From: Undaria pinnatifida
Lineage: Eukaryota > Sar > Phaeophyceae > Laminariales > Alariaceae
NCBI GenBank assembly: GCA_012845835.1
Contig: JABAKD010000027.1
Coordinates: 13,500,487-13,564,486, forward strand
Direction: 5' to 3'
DNA: 64,000 bases
Positions 34,860 through 45,198 of this stretch are shown here, in pieces. A program made the position numbers and the translations under genes. The notes under the pieces are model-generated. The model was not told the DNA's origin. It did not search any database and saw nothing but the letters and a program-made list of their open reading frames with translations. Positions within the stretch are counted from its first letter, which is position 1. Every line of letters begins with the position of its first letter.

Positions 34860-36035
34860 CCCACTATCAATGGACGGTTGGTATAATCGCCCCCGAGCAT
34901 GGTTTCGTCGCTATTCCTGGGTCTGCCCAAAGGGGGAGATTCGCCCATTTCAAACAACCCTTTTGACAACTTCCATTGGGGGGGGGGGGGCGAGAATGGC
35001 AGCACATGCCACTCGGAGGAGCCCGGGCTGCTGGTGTACTAGGTATACATACGATAGGGAATCTGCCCACACTGCAATGCAAGGAGAGTCTCCGGTCTCC
35101 GACAATAAGTGCACCGCAAGATATGTACCGGGCACTGTTTACTCATAGTCGCTGTGCTGCACGCTCCCACTATGTACTGCCCCTCCAGGAGCTTGAGACG
35201 AAAAAAATGGCGGAGTAGGCAGATCGACGATTGATTGCAGCGTCGACAAGAAAAAAACGCAAGCGGGGTGCAGGCTCAGCGGGTGCAGCAGTGGTTAGTT
35301 TACGTCTCGAACTATGACGCTATCCAAGGAGTTGCACGACACACGCGCGGCCGGCATGGTAGTTGCTGCTCATCCTGTTTACCTGCGCTGCGCGCACTAA
35401 ACGGGTCGTAAGGCCGAACACCTCGATTGCTTTGATGGCGTTTTTCGGTTCCCAACTTGGTCAATGGGCGGTTGGTAAGATCGCGCGCTTGGAACGTTTG
35501 GTCGCTATGCCTCGGCCCAAAAAAATCCGTTGTGACCCCTTTATGACCCCTTTTTAACACCTTTTTTTCGCGACTTCTAGCGGGAAAAAGTAATTGTGTC
35601 ATGGTGACCTCGCCGGTCACACGGAACAGCCCGGGCTGCTGAGATACGGGGTATAATATATGCATTCCGAAATGCAGTGAACGGAGATTCTTGCGCTGCA
35701 TTCCGAAATGCAGTGAACGGAGATTCTTGCGCTGCAGGATGTTGATCCGCAGCGCTTGCGTGCTCCCACTACTACACCAGCTGTAGTATTGATCCTTTTT
35801 ATAACCCCATTTACAGCAACTCTTTTTGCGACTTACAGCGGGAGGAAAAAATCGCAATGTGATGGTGACCGCGCCGGTCACACGGAACAGCCCGGGCTGC
35901 TGAGATACGGGACGTATCCAAAGTGCAATGCGCGGACGTTCTTGCGCGGTAGGACGTTGATCTGCAGCGCTTGCGTGCTCCCACTGCCACGGCCAGTACC
36001 TGGTAGTATCAATCCTTGTTACTACTGCTAGAACC
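34860..36035. repeat. Family F cluster
   Basis: Three or more units: CGGAGGAGCCCGGGCTGCTG (35,016), CACGGAACAGCCCGGGCTGC (35,620 and 35,880), GCAATGC-CGGA(G/C)(A/G)TTCT-type blocks and TTTGGTCGCTATGCCTCGGC (35,497). A 36-bp GCATTCCGAAATGCAGTGAA unit occurs twice from 35,662. A long minus-strand reading frame across this stretch is an artefact of the repeats. Confidence 0.6.
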
Positions 36036-36110
36036 ATCCGACTCCTCGGTTCTAAGCGGATAAGATGATAGGCGCTCGGTAGTTTGTGACCGCAGAGCTT
36101 GTCTCTTTAG

Positions 36111-36206
36111 GAGGAGGCATCGGCACGGAGGACGCTGGTTGTGCTTCAATGGGAACCTAAATACACAACTTCCTTAAATCGTAAGACGGTGGAAACCCTG
36201 GGGACG
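36111..36206 (+). other. Exon-like island, unassigned
   Basis: Acceptor GCTTGTCTCTTTAG, 96 nt open in phase 0 (EEASARRTLVVLQWEPKYTT, then SLNRKTVETLGT) and a very good ACG|GTAAGT donor. It lies between exons 2 and 4 of ORC6, but its phase does not fit after exon 2 (which leaves two bases) and the match to the family is weak. Confidence 0.25.
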
Positions 36207-36623
36207 GTAAGTATCATCCCCGTGTCCCGGGTTGTCACCGGTGTGGGTAAAAACGCCAATTGCTGAAAATAGAGGATTTCCGGTAAGTTACTTTTTAGAT
36301 CAGGGTTACTGTGTACCATCGCTGATCTGTGGGTCTGCAAAAGGTGCATGGATGTTTTGTCGGATCGCAGCGGGGATGATCTTTTGGAAGTTATGCTTGG
36401 GCCCCAAAGGGCTATAACCCCTTTCGAACGTGGGGCTGTACCCACGCCATCCCGTTTTTGCGGACAAACTGCTCGGGATTGATGTAGGATGACTCTTTTG
36501 TGGTTGCTAGCACCACCCCCGTCAAGGCCCAGGCCAAGGCCCAGTACTAGGTCCTCGTGGTGTACCGCCTCCAGCTCGTCTTCAAGCAGCTCCGAGTTCA
36601 TCATGACAACACGTGATCTTTTT

Positions 36624-36704
36624 GTCGACGTGCCCGAGTGGTTAAGGGTATGGATTCGAAACCCATTGTGATTTCACGCGCAGGTTCGTGTCCTGCCGTC
36701 GACG
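36624..36704 (+). tRNA. tRNA-Ser(CGA), gene or retro-copy
   Basis: The sequence folds as a class II tRNA: 7-bp acceptor GTCGACG/CGTCGAC, D-stem CCC/GGG with GAGTGGTTAA loop, anticodon loop TTCGAAA (anticodon CGA), long variable arm with a GTG/CAC stem, T-stem GCAGG/CCTGC, discriminator G. Two oddities: the pair closing the anticodon loop is A-C, and the T-loop is TTCGTGT instead of TTCGAnT, which weakens the B box. A genomic CCA follows at 36,705-36,707 and no T-run terminator is seen downstream, so it may be an integrated copy of a mature tRNA or a SINE head. It lies inside the large ORC6 intron. Confidence 0.6.
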
Positions 36705-37293
36705 CCACATGTGAAATTTAAGGTGGAGGACACAGAGTGCCCCCTGCAGGTCTGCCAATTGAGCAGGTCCTCGGAGAGTACTCACTTTCGTTCCTTCGTA
36801 GAGATGTAGCTTTATTCGTTTCCACCAGAGCCCGGGATAGCTTCTGAGATCGGAGGCGCGTGCCTCCGATCTAATTCCTAACTTCCCCGAATATAAACCG
36901 CCAACCTTATCATACGAAACCCATCCAAATGATCTCAAATTCGGATACCTACAGGACTTTCAAGGCCGTATCTTAACATTGCTCGTACGTCCCAGGTGTT
37001 GCGCTATATCAGAGAGATCGACCCTACGAGGTGTCATGGTAAGAAAACGGGCTTTTTTTTTTTCGCGTGTTCGTCATGTGGTAGGCAGCCCATCGTTCTA
37101 CCGACCTCGTATGCATGTACCTTGACGGGAAAAAGAATGGCGCGTGCACGACCGGTTCCGACGTAAAGGCGTGCGGAGTGCAGAAGCCAGGCGTCGATGC
37201 TTGTGTGTTCGTTTGCAAGAGTTTGTCAAGACCAAGACTCAGATTTCTTTTGCTCGGGCGGAAATAACAGCTTGGGGAGGAGAAGTACGCATG

Positions 37294-37511
37294 GGATATC
37301 ATATCGTACGATGATATCATATCTTATGATGATATCATATCGTATGATGATATCATATCGTATGATGATATCATATCTTATGATGATATCATATCGTATG
37401 ATGATATCATATCGTATGATGATATCATATCGTATGATGATATCATATCGTATGATGATATCATATCGTATGATGATATCATATCGTATGATGATATCAT
37501 ATCGTATGATG
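37294..37511. repeat. 18-bp AT-rich palindromic minisatellite, 12 units
   Basis: Units of GATATCATATCGTATGAT with only G/T and A/C variants. ATGATATCAT inside each unit is palindromic. The 18-bp length keeps frames open without coding meaning. Confidence 0.9.
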
Positions 37512-37684
37512 CGAACTGTATAATAAATGGATCTATACCAGGTATATCATACTTAGCACCTGGTGGTGTATCGGAACATACATATTCGTGTTTATGTCAA
37601 CAAGTTTCCCCTTCGGAGGGGCAACATGGCGGATGTATATTTGTTGCCATACTTGTTGCCATAGACTGTATTGTCTGTGGAGCC

Positions 37685-38100
37685 GGTCTCTCCGGTGGTC
37701 TAGTGGTTATCCTCGAATGCTACTAGCGTTGGTCCTTGAGTTCGGTTCTCACCGTGATGATGTTTTGATTTAGTTGCAAATATATATTATAAAAAATGAA
37801 AATACACTCCAGCTGCGAGATCGAAGATTTCGTCGAAACTCATCTTTGCAAGCTGTGTGTGATACTCCGATCGCGCGCATTACGAGTTGTGTGTCCTCAT
37901 TAAGAATATAGGTCGGCGACTCCCCTTACAACTACAGTGTAGCTATCAGGGTCAACAGGGTGATTTTAGTCAGTCTGTGCGCGGAAACTATAAAACCCGT
38001 TTCTGAGGGGGACAAAATCTGACAGCTGTGAAGGGAAATGTATCCTTTTATCAAGTGAATCTTGTAAGTCGAATAACCGGTGAGGGGGGGGGGCGGAGTT
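37685..38100 (+). mobile_element. SINE: tRNA-like head joined to a family A body
   Basis: The head (37,685-37,763) has an A box TGGTCTAGTGG and a B box GAGTTCGGTTCTC at tRNA spacing, so it carries a type 2 RNA polymerase III promoter. It runs straight into the family A body: CAGCTGCGAGATCGAAGA, then TGTGTGATACTCCGATCGCG, GTCGGCGACTCC and CTATAAAACCCG. G-rich family A sequence continues to about 39,200. This is the only family A copy where I see the head, so it may be the most complete member. Confidence 0.6.
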
Positions 38101-39200
38101 TTGAAGGACGTCCGGGCCTGGTTTTGATCAAAAGCGAGCGGGTTTGGAGGCGGGGGGGGGGGGGTGGGGGGGGGAAGGGGGGGCAATTTGTGCATGTAAG
38201 CTATAAGTCCTTTCAAGGGGATAAATCTGACGGTTTTGGCACCAGTTTATTATTGGGGGGGGGGGGGGGGGTTGGGGCGGGGGGGGGGGGCGGGGGGGGC
38301 AGCTCAATATGTGCGTGGAAACTATACATTATTTTGAGGGGATAAATGTGACGGTTTTGGAAATAATGCATCATTTTATCATGTATATCCTGGGGTAAGT
38401 CGTACAATCAGTGAGTAAAGAGAGGGTGGAGTGTTCGAGGGGGTGGGGTTGGGATGGGTTGGGGGGGGGGGGGGGGGGGGGGGCGGGGGGGGGGCGGGGG
38501 GGGGGGGGGCTTTAGGTGAGGGGTTTGTTATACGTGTGGTGCTAGGTCTAGGCGATGGTGCGGGTGATGAGGAAGAAGGGGGCGTTCGAGGCGGGGGGGG
38601 GGGGGGGGGACACAGCGGCATGGATGGCTCTCGAAAGATAATGAGGTGATATCCTGTGCGTGAAGTGTTTATTAATCTGGCGGATTTCGATATTTGGTGG
38701 GGCGTTTGAGTAAGGGAGAGCAAGAGGGGCGGGGGGGGGGGAGATTTTTTAGGAGGTTTAGGTCACAAATAATATTCAAATACACTTCGGCGGTGAGATC
38801 AAAGATATGTAGCAGCTTGTTATACGCGTGGTGCTAGGTCTAGGCGATCGTGCGGGTGGTTGGAAAAGAGGGGGCGTTGGAGGGGGGGGGGTTGGGGGGA
38901 AAATAATTGAAAACTACGTCATGGATGGTCAGAAAGATAATGACGTGATATCAACTGCGTATAGGTGTTTATTACTCAGGCCGATTTCGATTGTGAGTGG
39001 GGCGTTTGGACAAACTAGGCGGAAGGGGGGGGGGATCGGGGGACGGGGGACGGGGGGGGGGGGTTGGGGTTTTTTATGAACACGAGGGGTCAGGGGAGGG
39101 GGAGGGGAGGGGAGGGGTGGGGGGGGCGGGGGCGGGACATTTCAATATGTGCGCGGAAACTATAAATCCTCAAAGGGGACAAACCTGACGATTGAAGCAA
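38100..39200 (+). repeat. G-rich tail complex of the 37.7 kb family A element
   Basis: Three AAATNTGACGGTTTTGG-type blocks and several GGTCTAGGCGATNGTGCGGG units are separated by very long poly-G tracts (for example 38,259-38,310 and 38,459-38,510). Units match those at 8.1-8.7 and 22.2-22.6 kb. Confidence 0.45.
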
Positions 39201-39739
39201 TAAGACATCCCTTTATATCATCTGGCTTGTGATGTTTACTATTCTAGAAGGTTTGATGTTAGATGCAGCATGCAACCCATTGTTCAAGTGTAGTAAATAA
39301 CGTGTTAAATCTTCATAATTTGTTGTTGTATGATACATGGATCGAAAGCTAGAATATTTTATAGAATATTTGTAGTTACCATTATTTTCTGACATCGCTA
39401 ATTATAAGAAAGAGATACGTATTGTCAAATACAACAGGCGAGGTGATGTGGTCATGCACTGTTTGTCACCATCATCATACAGTTACCATTATTTTCTGAC
39501 ATCGCTAATTATACGAAAGAGATACGTATTGCCAAATACAGCATGCGAGGTGATGTATGTGGCCATGTACTGTCTCCGCCATTGAGCATTAGAGGGAGGG
39601 ATGCGAATCGTCAGTTTTAAAGGAACGCTTGGTATACATGTGCTCAATTGCGTTACCTCGTTAGTCATACTTGGTATACACGCGCTCAATTACGTTACCT
39701 CGTTAGTTTTACTTCGCCTGGCATAGGTTGGGAGGCGAC

Positions 39740-40540
39740 CATGCAGACGGTATGTACGAAATACCCTACCTAATGGGTTGGTGAGGTTGTTTACCGCAAT
39801 TTCAACACATCTGCCTGTGCCTCCTTTTCCAAATTATCTTTGTCTCAAATAAATGTACGATTTCACGCCTATGATTTTACCTTGTCGATGTGGGGCTCTG
39901 CGGTCGTCAATTTTAAGTCAGAGATACGTCCTACAAATACATCAGGCGAGGTGGGTATGTGATGTCATATATATGCGATGTCATCACTATTGATCGCGAG
40001 GGTGATTTTACTTCGTTAGGTATATGGTACTGTGTTTCGTAGAGGTCGTCCCAGGAGGGATGGGTCGGCAGTGTGGTTTATCGCAAATTTATCAGGTCTG
40101 CCTGTGCTTCCTTTTCAACTTATTATTGTCTCAAATGTACGATTTCACGTCCATGATTTTTACCGTGTCGCTGTGGGGCTCTGAGGTCGCCAATTCTAAG
40201 ACAGAGATACATCTTACAAATACTGCAGTTGAGGTGGGCATGCAACGTCATATATATATGCGATGTCACTACTATTTAACGCGAGGGTGACTTTACTTCG
40301 TCAGGCATATGCTACTGCGTTTCGTAAAGGTTGTCTCACGTGGACATGCGATGTTACCACTATTGAACGCGAGGGTGACTTTACTTCGTTAGGCACATTC
40401 CACTGCGTTTGGTATGGTAGAGGTTGTCAGGCAATCATGTAAGCCGATGGAGGCACGAAATACCCTGCGTAATAGGTTGGTCGTGTGGTTTACCGCAGTG
40501 TTAACATCCCTGTCTGTACTTACTTTTCACATTATTATAG
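39740..40540. repeat. Tandem units of about 290 bp
   Basis: GGGGCTCTGCGGTCGTCAAT (39,893) and GGGGCTCTGAGGTCGCCAAT (40,183) mark two full units. Each contains AGAGATAC-TC(C/T)TACAAATAC, GATGTCA-ATATATGCGATG, GCGAGGGTGA(T/C)TTTACTTCG and CGATTTCACG; partial units lie on both sides, including 39,360-39,560. AT-richer than the surroundings; no coding frame. Confidence 0.7.
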
Positions 40541-41189
40541 ACTATAGTGTACGCTTATACGTCCTGTTTTCTCCCCACTGTCGTCGAAGATGTTGTAGTC
40601 CTGTAGATGTCGCGTGCATGTCTGGTGCTCTTGTTAGTGGTGTTCATGAAAACATGCCCTAACATGTAGTAGATGATCGCTGAGTGGTGTTCCTTTCCTT
40701 GACATCAAGCCAGGTTGTATATGCCAACGCAACCGCTTGCTTGAAAAACGACAAAGAAATTCCTCACACACCTGACACAGAGAAGACGCGCCCGAAGATT
40801 TTTCAGTATACCGACGGTCAGGAACAGGTTATCGAGCAGCGCACTTGATTTTTACTACCGCTCCTCACTCCACCTAAGACACTACGGGCATGCGTTGGAC
40901 CCAGTTCGCTGATGCCCGAAACCAATTTCAAAGGAGGTGATGTGGTGGGCGAATGCTATAATGATTTGCGCTGCTGCGATTACCCTGTCTCTCGTTCTGT
41001 TTGTTCTTGCGTTCTTGATGAACCTGTCATTTGGCAACGAGCAGTTGTGACGCATTTTTAGGTTTGTGTAAAGACTTTATGTGGACTATGTGATGTTTCT
41101 GACTCGTAGGGACCTCAATTTGGAACCCAGGGTGTATGGGTTCCATCTTTTGACTGGTGTTCGTATGCGGACGTATATATGGTTTTAGT

Positions 41190-41575
41190 GTGTCGTGTGT
41201 CCGCGTGGTTTTTGTTTCACGTATGTTTTGGTTGATATTCTAGACTTGGTTATCGTATTGTTTCAAAGTGGTGCTTTCCGCGTTTTTGATGCTACACGTA
41301 TATGTTTTGGTTTATGTTCTAGGCTTTGTTACCGTGTTGTTTCAGAGCGGTATTTTTGAGTACATGTTGTTTTGTAACCACGTAGTTTTTGCTACACGTG
41401 TGCGTTTTGGTTGATGTTCTAGGTTTCGTTATCGTGTTGTATCAGGGTGGTGTTTTCGAATACATATTATTTTGTTTTGTTTGTCTTGCAACCACGTGGT
41501 TTTTTCTACACGTAATTTTTGTTTGATGTTCTAGACTTCATTATCGTATCGTATCAGAATCGTGTTTTCGAATAT
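41190..41575. repeat. Four diverged units of 80-115 bp
   Basis: GTTTTGGTTGATATTCTAGA (41,226) recurs at about 41,304, 41,405 and 41,517, each followed by TT(A/C)-TCGT-TTGT-TCA and, in later units, a CCACGT(A/G)GTTTTT block. Confidence 0.7.
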
Positions 41576-42089
41576 ATATATTGGTGTACAGTGGTCGGGG
41601 GGGGGGAAGGGGGGGAGGGGGGGAGGGGGAGGGGGGGGGCTGTTGTATATATCTGCAAAGCGTGTTTTTGTACGCCGAGGAAAACTGCTTCGGGGGGCTA
41701 AAAACGAAGTTGCGAGGGACGTTTGGGAATTTCAACGTTCCCCCTCGCGGCTTTTGTCAAGTATGGTTAAATGCATATTTATCCCTGAAGATAGACATGC
41801 AGTAACCAGCCTTGACAACTATGGGTTGTAGCGGTATCATAATACACTTATAATACCGTTACTCTTCATAGTTTGGCTATGTGTGTATTATTTATTTTGC
41901 TACACGGTGTGGGTTGAATTGAAACCCGGAGTGAGGCTAGGGTTTAAGAAAAAGGGGGGGGGGGGGGGGAGGGGGGGGGGGGGGGGATTCGACAAAACAG
42001 CGTTTGTATGTATAGGTAGTCTGCTTATTGAGTATCCCGTCATGTTGGTGGGTGACATGTGGTGAGTTGTGGGAGGTTTGGGGATGTTT

Positions 42090-42250
42090 CGGCGACTCCA
42101 CTTGCAACTACAGTGTAGCTATCCGGGTCAACAGGGTGATGTTAGTCAGTCTGTGGACGGAAACTATGAAATTCGTGGAAGGTAATGCATCAGTTTATCA
42201 AGTGAAGTCTGTAAGTCCAATATCTGGTGAGGGAAGGGTGTGTGGAGGGG
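42090..42250 (+). repeat. Family A fragment
   Basis: CGGCGACTCCACTTGCAACT, GGTCAACAGGGTGATGTTAG and GTGGAAGGTAATGCATCAGT match the middle of family A; the 5' part is missing. Confidence 0.45.
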
Positions 42251-42411
42251 GGGGGGGGGGGGAGGGGGTGAATTGCAGCAGCGGGATCTCCAGCACGTGT
42301 AAGTGTTCAATACTCTGGCGAATTTCGATGTGGGTCGTTTGAAGGAAAGTGAGGGAGGAGCAAAAAAAAAAAAAAAAAAAAAAAAAACTGTATATATATT
42401 AAAAGGGAATA

Positions 42412-42642
42412 CACTGTTGAGAGCGCCTAGAAGCGTGTGGGTAGACACAATTCGACGCGAGTAGACGAGGGAACGAAATGCTGAATTCTTTTCACGCTAA
42501 AAATGAAGGTACACAACGTGCCGTAGTGGGGAGGGGGGAAGAGGGCCCGGCTATGTGGCCCTGGATCTGAGTCACTGCTGGGAGGGAGAGCGAGAGAAGT
42601 GCGAGGATGATAATTGGGTCGAAGGAAAAAAAAAAAAATGCA
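42412..42642 (+). mobile_element. SINE body, 5' truncated, with poly-A tail
   Basis: It shares the body of the element at 42,651 (GAGAGCGCCTAGAAGCGTG, GCTGGGAGGGAGAGCGAGAG) but lacks the tRNA head, and ends in a 13-A run at about 42,627-42,639. 5' truncation plus an A tail is the usual mark of target-primed reverse transcription. Confidence 0.55.
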
Positions 42643-42650
42643 CAGTGGCC

Positions 42651-43008
42651 GGTCACCCCGGTGGTCTAGTGGTTACCCACGCATATTACAAGCGTTGGTC
42701 CTTGAGTTCGATTCCCACCGTGGTGAGATTTGACTTTATTTGCAAAAATGCAACAAAAAAGAGGTTCAACTAACTGGTGAGAGCGCCTAGCAGCGTGTGG
42801 GTAGGTAAAATTCGACGCGAATCGACGAGGGAAGAAATGCTGAATTATTCTCGCGATAAGAACGAAGGCACGTACCGTAGTGGAGAGGGGGGAGAAGGGC
42901 CCACTATGCGACCCCGGATCTGAGTTACTGCTGGGAGGGAGGGCGAGAATAGTGCGAGGATAATAAATGGGATGGAAAAAAAGAAAAAAAAGGAAAAGAA
43001 AAGTGGGT
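42651..43008 (+). mobile_element. SINE with tRNA-like head, full length
   Basis: The head carries A box TGGTCTAGTGG (42,662) and B box AGTTCGATTCC (42,705), one base from consensus. The body follows (TGAGAGCGCCTAGCAGCGTG, then CGCGATAAGAACGAAGGCAC), ending in an A-rich tail near 42,975-43,008. It stands head-to-tail behind a truncated sister copy. Same head as the element at 37,685, different body. Confidence 0.65.
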
Positions 43009-43443
43009 ACCCCGAGTTATGATTGCCCCGTGACAAGCGGGCACAGGCGCTCTTAACTACACATTGCTCTGTTCTATGTTGGGAAACATAAGCTCAAGAC
43101 CCGAACCGCGGGCCGGGTCATGACCCGTGGAAAGCCCTCCTAAAAGTATCCTAATGGTCCGATTTTGTCGGTTTCGTCCCGATATCGGGAATGGCGGTGC
43201 TAACTTTTCCAACGTCTAAAAAAACGATGGTAATATTGTAGTGTAATTTCACGTGTTTTTGTCCTCCTTTCGGGAGTGCGTCGCTAAATCGCCAAAACGG
43301 TTACGGTGTTGGTTACCAATCTAACGGTGTTATGTGATATGTTTGTTTTGCTGCCTGTTTTGTCCTACGAACATATCACACAAATCCCAAGTGGTTTGTG
43401 CACGTATCGGGAGTGCTCTGCTATTTTTTTGTTTTTTGTGTGG

Positions 43444-43570
43444 GAGGCGTGCTACGACAGGGGGTGCAATCCACAAAAAAATCCCATGGCCTAGGTATAC
43501 AACGAATAAAAAACTGAAGAAAAAAAAAATGATTTGGGGTTAAGGAGCCCGGTCATTCAGAAACAAAAAA
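43444..43570 (+). repeat. MITE-like family E copy, internally deleted
   Basis: GGCGTGCTACGACAGGGGGT, ATCCCATGGCCTAGGTATAC, GGGGTTAAGGAGCCCGGTCA. It lacks the CAATTTGGGAGC block of the longer copies. Confidence 0.4.
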
Positions 43571-43665
43571 CCGGCACTATAGCGGCAACTGGCACTATAG
43601 CGGCGACCGATACTATTGCGGAAACCGGCCCTGTAGAAGCAACCGGCACTATAGAAACAAGAAAC
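43570..43665. repeat. 18-bp tandem units (CACTATAGCGGC)
   Basis: Five diverged 18-bp units such as CCGGCACTATAGCGGCAACT. They translate as a GTIAAT-like hexapeptide repeat but no gene context supports it. Confidence 0.7.
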
Positions 43666-43804
43666 AAAATGCCGACAAGTGCTAGTCCCTATCGTGTAGC
43701 ACGCGTCTTGGGATCAGTGCGGGGTAAACCTTGCAGTTCGCTTGTAAAGAAGGGTTCGTCCTGTTGGAAGTATGTCCACGTTTTCGGGGACACACTACTG
43801 TGAC

Positions 43805-43945
43805 ATAGTTGGGAAATAACAGACTTCTGCTGTGAGATGCGGAGATTTTCTGTCTAAATTCATCTTTGCAAGCTGCATGTGCGACTTCGATCGCGCGCGC
43901 GACGGGGTGCGTATGTGTGTCCTCATGAACGACATCGATCGGTCG
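43805..43945 (+). repeat. Diverged family A 5' fragment
   Basis: GAGATGCGGAGATTTTCTG, CATCTTTGCAAGCTGCATG and GTGTGTCCTCATGAACGAC correspond to the 5' third of family A with many changes. Confidence 0.35.
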
Positions 43946-44179
43946 AATGCAACAAACTGTTTAGCTCTAGTATAATGCGTGGCGATTGACCCTCTATCGT
44001 TGTCGTCTTGCGTTGTGCCTTTTGGCAGGAAGCTGGGGATTCCTTTCCCCCAGGAAGCGCTGATCAGAGCGTCGCGTGCGAAAGAGAAGGTGGGTGCCCC
44101 CGTCCAAGGGTACGGTAGACGACGCGGGCTACGATGGAGGTGATCTTGACGTAGACCGCAGGGACCAGTCGTGAGGTGG

Positions 44180-44466
44180 TCATTGGTGGCCACGTCCGTT
44201 GTATCGGTCGTTCCCAGCGATTTTGAAGCCTTCTTTAGGGATAACGCCTCACGAGTATTGGTAACGCCGTATTCGGGGACCACGATGAAGGAGGCTGCTT
44301 TTTCCCTGCTGTGATGGTCGGTATACTTTGCCATGTAGGCGTATCCTCCGGTCGCCTTGGGCGCCAGCTGGCCCTGGCTATTTCCCCCCATAACGTTTTA
44401 GGAAGGTGTGTCTCGTCGAGTCAACAGCGAGTCATGTCCATAATGGTACGTCCGTGACGTTCCGCA
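44180..44466 (-). pseudogene. Ty1/copia retrotransposon integrase fragment, rearranged
   Basis: On the minus strand 44,466-44,376 reads AERHGRTIMDMTRC, a TGA, then LDETHLPKTLWGEIA, the well-known copia integrase segment N-G-V-A/S-E-R-x-G-R-T ... L-P-x-x-L-W-G-E. Directly after it, in another frame from 44,391 downwards, is GQLAPKATGGYAYMAKYTDH followed by HSREKA, which resembles the start of the copia integrase core (G-P-x-x-P-x-A-x-G-G-Y-x-Y-x-x-K-x-T-D). In an intact element the second block comes about 100 residues before the first, so the order is reversed here. The element is dead: it has a stop, frame changes and no reverse transcriptase nearby. Confidence 0.55.
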
Positions 44467-44599
44467 CGCACCCGCAGCAGAACGGTGTTTTCTGCTGCAC
44501 CTTTAGCATGGGACCCAAAAGGGCGAGCCTCTTTTCTACGCACGTTTTTGAGGGCGACCATCTACTTGAAAATTCGTGATGGATGAGTTTTGCAGTTCT

Positions 44600-45198
44600 A
44601 GAATAATTCAGAATGGAACGATACTATTTTTTTTCTTTGCCTCGACTGTTGCACGGAACACAAGAAAATTGGTCTTTCTGCTGATGTTGGTGTAGAACAC
44701 ACTTCCACACGTAAGAATTTTGAGTCTCTGGCCCAAAGTACAAATTTGCTAAGTGGTCTAATAGGCGTATTATAGCCTGCGTTTGAGTGGAGATGGCGAG
44801 GGTTGCAGTACCGGGACATCTGTTTATTGGCAAGGTACTGCGAGAGGCAGGATGATAGTTTCAGGAATATAAATAAACTACCAGGTAGGTGATAGAGCTG
44901 GCCCCTCCTCCCCCGTGGCCGAGGGGCTGTATTTGGACCTACCAAGGTTCTGCACAGTCACAAGTGATATGTGTGCTTTAGTTGGCGTGGCTTGATTATT
45001 GTGCAGCTAGTCGCCTACTGCTTGCGCGAAACTTTAAACACCCAACACCCTGCCACAGGAGCTACTGCTGCCAGAAAGAGAGGTTACGTCGAAAGTATTC
45101 TACGCAAGCCGCGTATGATACCAGACTAATTTTACGCTTGTTTCTGAGCAAAACAGCAAATAACCATATATCGCCGTGCTGCGTGCGGACACCCCCTA
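44600..45198. other. ORC6 intron, no gene seen
   Basis: Next to the copia fragment. Minus-strand frames (such as 44,833-44,624, with Cys pairs CVLHQHQQKDQFSCVPC) might be further retroelement remains, but I cannot assign them. Confidence 0.3.

Noticed and set aside
35312-36037. 241-codon minus-strand reading frame
   Set aside because: It runs across family F repeat units; internal peptide repeats mirror the DNA repeats and nothing resembles a known protein.
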